Origin: Petaurus breviceps papuanus
Lineage: Eukaryota > Chordata > Mammalia > Diprotodontia > Petauridae
Length of the DNA stretch: 64,000 bases
Reading direction: 5' to 3'
Assembly: GCA_028583685.1 (NCBI GenBank)
Contig: JAMXIF010001253.1
Coordinates: 31,544,504-31,608,503, forward strand
Shown here: in pieces, positions 60,223 through 64,000 of the stretch
Layout: each line of letters begins with the position of its first letter
Position numbering within the stretch: position 1 is the first letter of the stretch
The notes under the pieces: generated by a model
Database searches by the model: none
Seen by the model: only the letters and a program-made list of their open reading frames with translations
What the model was told of the DNA's origin: nothing
Program-made: the position numbers and the translations under genes

Positions 60223-60439
60223 AGTGGAATTTGCACAATGAACATGCTCAACCACAAAGGAGACTGATCTCTTGTAAGGTTAATAACTATATAGAAGCGA
60301 ATACTGTTTTAGCCATCTGCCTATCCAGGGACTGTGAGTTGATGGGAGAGTAGTAGAGACCTAAACACCTAGTTCATTTTTTTTATGTGATGGGCACTTA
60401 GGGCATAGAGAAGGAAATGACTTCTACCAATGTAGGTTG

Positions 60440-60602
60440 GTACCTACTCTGCCACTTGTTTTAGAGAGCTGCCTGATACAGATATCCTTTATATGACTTC
60501 CCCAGGATCACAAAGCCTATATGTATCAAGGGCAGGACTGGAACTTGGGTCTTTCTGACACTGAAGCAAAACTCTGATTCACTGTGCTATGTATGCTATC
60601 TC
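60440..60602 (-). mobile_element. MIR fragment
   Basis: GACTTCCCCAGGATCACAAA, GGACTGGAACTTGGGTCTTT, CTCTGATTCACTGTGCTATG. Confidence 0.75.
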
Positions 60603-61408
60603 TGCTAAATGAGGTAGTGAGCTTGAGTAAATCCAAGTGACTAAATGTTGCTCAAATAAATTACTAGTTATTCTACTAGTAAATCATATTGCTTAAGTGA
60701 TGGAATTACTCTTTTGGTATTCTGATGCCAAATATAATCTTGTAGGCAGAGATATCAAGGTCAGTATAGCATCTGATATATTGGTCCTTAAAAACTGGAG
60801 AAGTTCTAGATGATATCCTGAGAATCTCCTAGTTCTAAGATTCTTTTGTTGAACAAATTTGTTCTAATTACATAACTGCCAGGTTAAAATAGTTTGGGAC
60901 TGAGAATTTTTTTTTTAAAGTGTGGAGCCAACAAGATATAAGAAATTGTAGCTTAATCTTCATAAATGCTAGTTTCGAGAAAAGAAAAAAGATACCTTTT
61001 GTTTCACAGTGAACTGATGGAGCTGTCAAAAGTGGGATAAATACCATGTTTACTACTAGAAGAATAACAATCCAAAGCACATGTTCTACTGATATCTGTT
61101 TAGGGACTATCATCTTCCTATATTAAAATATTATCTTGTCTGAATAGGTTAGAATCTTATAAAAATAGATTAATATTGATGTTAATATCTGCTATAGTAA
61201 TGTCTTTAGCCTCCATAGCTGGGTTATATGTCTAAAATAATTATAACAACAGAATTAATATTAGTGTATGACTACATTATCATTATGGATTAATTTTTAA
61301 GGTGAATAAACAAAAAATATGGGAAATCATAGTTTGAGTTCTTTAAAATTAAATTTAATATTTTAGTTTATGGAAAATGTGTATTGCATATTCAATTTAA
61401 AATGCATA
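60603..61408. other. Intron flank of DEUP1 exon, unassigned
   Basis: AT-rich, with no repeat recognised. Confidence 0.35.
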
Positions 61409-61409
61409 C

Positions 61410-61609
61410 CTATCTTCATTTTCTTTCATCTTTATTTGGGGTTGATAGGCTTGTCTTATTGCTTCATCATATGCATTTTCATTGGTCCATGCTGATTTTC
61501 CATTAGCCTGAAGTTTGGCAAGATCATTTCTGAGTCTTTCATTCTCATACTCCAGTTTGTTAATAGAAGCTGTGTATCTTGCATGTTCCTTGTTACAGTA
61601 ATCTACATT
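61410..61609 (-). CDS. DEUP1: DEUP1 coding exon, third from last
   Basis: The exon is 200 bp and starts on a codon boundary. It encodes 66 residues plus two bases of an Arg codon, beginning NVDYCNKEHARYTASINKLE and ending KMKENED. The block INKLEYENERLRNDLAKL is essentially the same as in human DEUP1 and forms part of the coiled coil. The downstream block GKSAWTNENAYDEA resembles GKSTWTNQNTYEET of human. The acceptor reads TCCATCCTCAG just before the exon, and the donor is AG|GTATGC, which is weaker than consensus. The frame is open throughout. The exon is about 20.7 kb from the next one. Homology, splice sites and phase all agree, so this is a real host exon. Confidence 0.94.
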
Positions 61610-61970
61610 CTGAGGATGGAAAAAAATATTAGATGACTTTTTAATTAGTGGTACACATTTTTTGTGAAGTTAGTTAAGTATATTGGCAAGTAAATATCAA
61701 CCCTATTTGTAACTGGTTTTACTCTTGCATACTATCTGAAAAGACTTCATTCCTCATTTCAAAACAGAGTATATATATAATAGAGTATGGGAGCTTCCCA
61801 TTAATTGTGCCTTCCAGGTCAAGGATGTTGCCTATGTAATTTTATTAAATATATTTATTATATGAATTCATATAGCATAAGAGCAATAAGCACAGAAACC
61901 CTTATAGATTGTTAATTGTAAAGTTATGCTAATTTCAATTAGGCTCGAAAAATAACAAGGTAATCCTTTT
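61610..61970. other. Intron upstream of DEUP1 exon, unassigned
   Basis: AT-rich with an unremarkable acceptor tract; nothing else seen. Confidence 0.35.
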
Positions 61971-62215
61971 ACTCCTCCTTAATTGATTCTCTGACTTACC
62001 CCACAGCAACTGTTTCATAGCACTATTACCTTAATATTATAACCAGAAGTCCTCGGTTCATACTCTACAAAGAAGATAAAGGTCACTCACCATAAGCCCT
62101 CTCCTTTTACCTTTTCTACATTTCAGTGCCCTGACATTATACTCTATTCTTTTACTACTGTCTCAGATGATCAGATGACCCTTTTTGCCAAGACCAACCC
62201 TCACAATGTACTCTT

Positions 62216-62374
62216 TGTTTTGTTTTGTTTTGGTTTTTTGGAGGGGGGAAGGCAAGGCAGTTGGGGTTAAGTGACTTGCCCAAGGTCACACAGCTAGTAA
62301 GTGTGTCAAGTGTCTGAGGTAAAATTTGAACTCAGGTCCTCCTGACTCCAGGGTCAGTGCTCCACCTAGCTGCC
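62216..62374 (-). mobile_element. tRNA-derived SINE
   Basis: GTTTTG-repeat tail, GGTTAAGTGACTTGCCCAAG, CTCCTGACTCCAGGGTCAG. Perfect 17-bp duplication CCTCACAATGTACTCTT at 62199-62215 and 62375-62391. Confidence 0.95.
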
Positions 62375-62711
62375 CCTCACAATGTACTCTTGATTTCTTC
62401 AATCTTCTCTAGCAGATTGTCCACAGAATCATCCATTTGATGCTTTCCCCATCTTTGCTGTCTACAAACAGGCCTAAGTCTTCGCTATCCCTACAAAACC
62501 CTTTACTTGATCCTACCATCCCCTCACGCCAGAGATGTAGTGAGGCTCCAATGAGATAATGGATAAAAAGCATTTTGTAATCCTATACAAGTTCCATTTG
62601 TTGTTGTTGTGGTTAGTCTATACTGGCCAGGCCTCTAATCTGGTAATAGCTTCTTTCCCTGAGCTTTCTACTGCACTCCTGCTTAACTCACATCTTGTTT
62701 AAAGAGTGATA

Positions 62712-62904
62712 CAGGAAGAGGTGTGCTGACAAATAGCCGCCAGGCTCTTGGCTGGGCAGGGCGGGGCAGGGGCAGTGTAGCATTCATACATTTTAAAGTT
62801 TAATCTACATTAGTGCCATTTTTTAAAAAAGTCTAGACAATCAGCAAACCAATAAACCAAGTCTTGATTTGTGGTGATTCAGAGCTGGCCCTAGCACACC
62901 CTGC
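62712..62904. mobile_element. MITE-like repeat, copy 2
   Basis: AGGTGTGCTGACAAATAGCC near the left end and the inverted GGCCCTAGCACACCCTG at the right. The interior AATAAACCAAGTCTTGATTT matches 7141-7342. Probably a non-autonomous DNA transposon. Confidence 0.55.
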
Positions 62905-63362
62905 CTCAAGCTAGCATCCTGTCTTTTCCCAACAAGCTCCTAGTAAAAAGCTGTCCACATTTGTTATCTAAGTACATTTCCTCTTCTCTCATTCACTTTT
63001 CATTCCTTTGCAGTCTGGCTTCTGTTCTCATCATTCAACTGAAACTGCTCTCTTTAAAGTTACCAGTGATTTCTTAACTGCCAAAAAGCTGTTGACATTT
63101 TCTCAGTCCTCATCCTGCTTGACCTCTGTGCAGTATTGGATACTATATACTTCTGTCCTCCTGTATATTCTCTCTCTTCTCTGAGTTTTATTGACCCCAC
63201 TTTCTCCTGGTTCTCCTCCTACCCATCTGACCATTCCTTCTCTGTCTCCTTTCTGGATCATCAAGCATATCATTCCCATTAACTATGAGTATACCCCAAA
63301 ACTCCTCCTGAGTCCTCTTCTCCTTCTATACCCTTTCTCCAGGTGACCTCATCACCTCCCAT

Positions 63363-63512
63363 TTTTTTTTAAGCAATTGGGGTTAAGTAACTTGCCCAAG
63401 GTTACACCGCCAGTTTTTTTGTGTGGGTGTTAAGTGTCTGAGGCCGGAACCGATCCTGGGTCCTCCCGACTCTGAGGCCGGCACTCTTACTCACTTTGCC
63501 ACCTAGCCGCCC
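63363..63512 (-). mobile_element. tRNA-derived SINE in L2
   Basis: AAGCAATTGGGGTTAAGTAA, CTCCCGACTCTGAGGCCGG, CCACCTAGCCGCC. Perfect 10-bp duplication CACCTCCCAT at 63353-63362 and 63513-63522; the L2 reads through on both sides. Confidence 0.95.
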
Positions 63513-64000
63513 CACCTCCCATGTTTTTGATGAACATTTTTATGTAGATGAATTCCAGATCTATATATCCAGCTCCATTTTTCTTTTTAGCTCTAATCCT
63601 GCATCACCATCTACCTACTGGATATGTCAAACTTGATGTCCCATAAATATCTCAAACTATAACCAAAATTGAACTTACTATCTTTCCTCTTAAACACGTT
63701 TTTCTTCTAAAATTACCTATATCTAGCAAGGGCACTAGCATCCTCTTAGTCAATCAATTTCACAAGCTCAGTGTCATTCTGGATTTGTTGGACTCCTTAT
63801 TCTCCCTATTCCACAAATCCAATCAGTTGCCAAATCTTATCGTGTCTACCCTTACAACACCTCTCAAATCTATCCACTGCTTTCCATTCACAATATCAAT
63901 CACCATCCTTAGTTCAGGCCCTCCTTACCTGTCATCTGGACTATTGCTAGAGCCTCCTAATTGATTTCTCTGCCCTAACGTCTCTCTTCTTTCCAATCCA

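Larger units (their letters stand above)
31800..64000 (-). other. DEUP1: DEUP1 gene, 3' part (three terminal coding exons, introns, 3'UTR)
   Basis: Three minus-strand exons join in phase to 170 residues plus a stop, matching my memory of the C-terminal part of vertebrate DEUP1/CCDC67. DEUP1 is a coiled-coil scaffold of the deuterosome, the structure that mass-produces centrioles in multiciliated cells. It is the paralogue of CEP63, which acts at the mother centriole, and it works with CEP152 and PLK4. Exon phases agree: the first visible exon ends with two bases of an Arg codon, the next supplies the third base and ends on a codon boundary, and the last starts in frame. The introns are about 20.7 kb (40720-61409) and 8.4 kb (32215-40583). 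At least 2.4 kb of a further intron lies above 61609. The promoter and N-terminal exons are outside the window. Both visible introns are filled with LINEs and SINEs. The DEUP1 identification is firm. The 3' limit near 31800 is inferred from a poly(A) signal. Confidence 0.93.
61971..64000 (+). mobile_element. L2 LINE ORF2 with three insertions
   Basis: Sense L2: CAGATGATCAGATGACCC at 62163, ATCTTCTCTAGCAGATTGTC at 62402. The RT core QSGFCSHHSTETALFKVTSD reads at 63012-63071, then TCCTGGTTCTCCTCCTACCC at 63206 and AACCAAAATTGAACTTACTA at 63661. It continues past the window. A SINE (62216-62374), a larger insert (about 62526-62936) and another SINE (63363-63512) interrupt it. Confidence 0.87.

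Noticed and set aside
61410-61609. CEP63 instead of DEUP1 as the gene
   Set aside because: The last exon ends in KQxRHI and has LLNTHIDELQRHTE, as in DEUP1; CEP63 ends differently and lacks these blocks.

Overview
This window is mammalian nuclear DNA and almost certainly marsupial. It is AT-rich and CpG-poor, with huge introns. It is packed with L1 fragments, L2/CR1-type LINEs, MIR/THER1-like CORE-SINEs, SINEs with an RTE/BovB-like tail, and young tRNA-derived SINEs. One young SINE type contains 'CTGGAGTCAGGAGGACCTGA'; a second contains 'AACTGGCCGTGTAACCTTGA'. This mix is typical of marsupials, and the second SINE type suggests an Australian lineage (inference). No rRNA, tRNA gene, CRISPR array or bacterial-style operon is visible.

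One host gene is recognisable. The last three coding exons of DEUP1 (deuterosome assembly protein 1, formerly CCDC67, a paralogue of CEP63) lie on the minus strand at 61410-61609, 40584-40719 and 32038-32214. Reading phases join exactly, splice sites are present, and the joined 170 residues follow the known DEUP1 C-terminus. The 5' part of the gene lies beyond 64000. Everything from 32215 to 61409 is intron, and everything below about 31800 is 3' flank. A second host-derived sequence is a 5'-truncated retrocopy of PAPOLA (poly(A) polymerase alpha) at 26753-27232, inserted in an L2.

Layout. 1-5175: minus-strand L1 with ORF2, ORF1 and 5'UTR, cut by the window edge. 5176-12885: older minus-strand L1 pieces with SINE, L2, THER1 and unidentified insertions. 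12885-13400: MIR split by a TA-flanked MITE. 13410-15790: old plus-strand L1. 15790-19850: a tail-less L1 fragment, a minus L2 split by a solo LTR that itself carries an L1 3' end, and a long (TC)n. 19890-21960: old minus L1 with a SINE whose tail became a (TTTC)n/(TTCC)n tract. 22080-28750: MIRs, L2s, hAT MITEs and the PAPOLA retrocopy. 29126-29727: solo LTR. 30231-30552: dimeric SINE. 31800-64000: the DEUP1 3' end with its introns, which hold L2, L3/CR1, MIR, a SINE-L1 chimera (43674-45381), a second SINE dimer, a 4 kb L1 and a rearranged L1 derivative.

The best leads are products of unusual LINE-mediated integration. These are an L1 fragment lacking both ends inside a perfect 16-bp duplication, an L1 5' end joined to a SINE 3' end inside a perfect 12-bp duplication, and a head-to-tail SINE dimer that appears to move as one unit. 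The PAPOLA retrocopy seems to record an intronically polyadenylated transcript. I found no evidence of a wholly new gene system.
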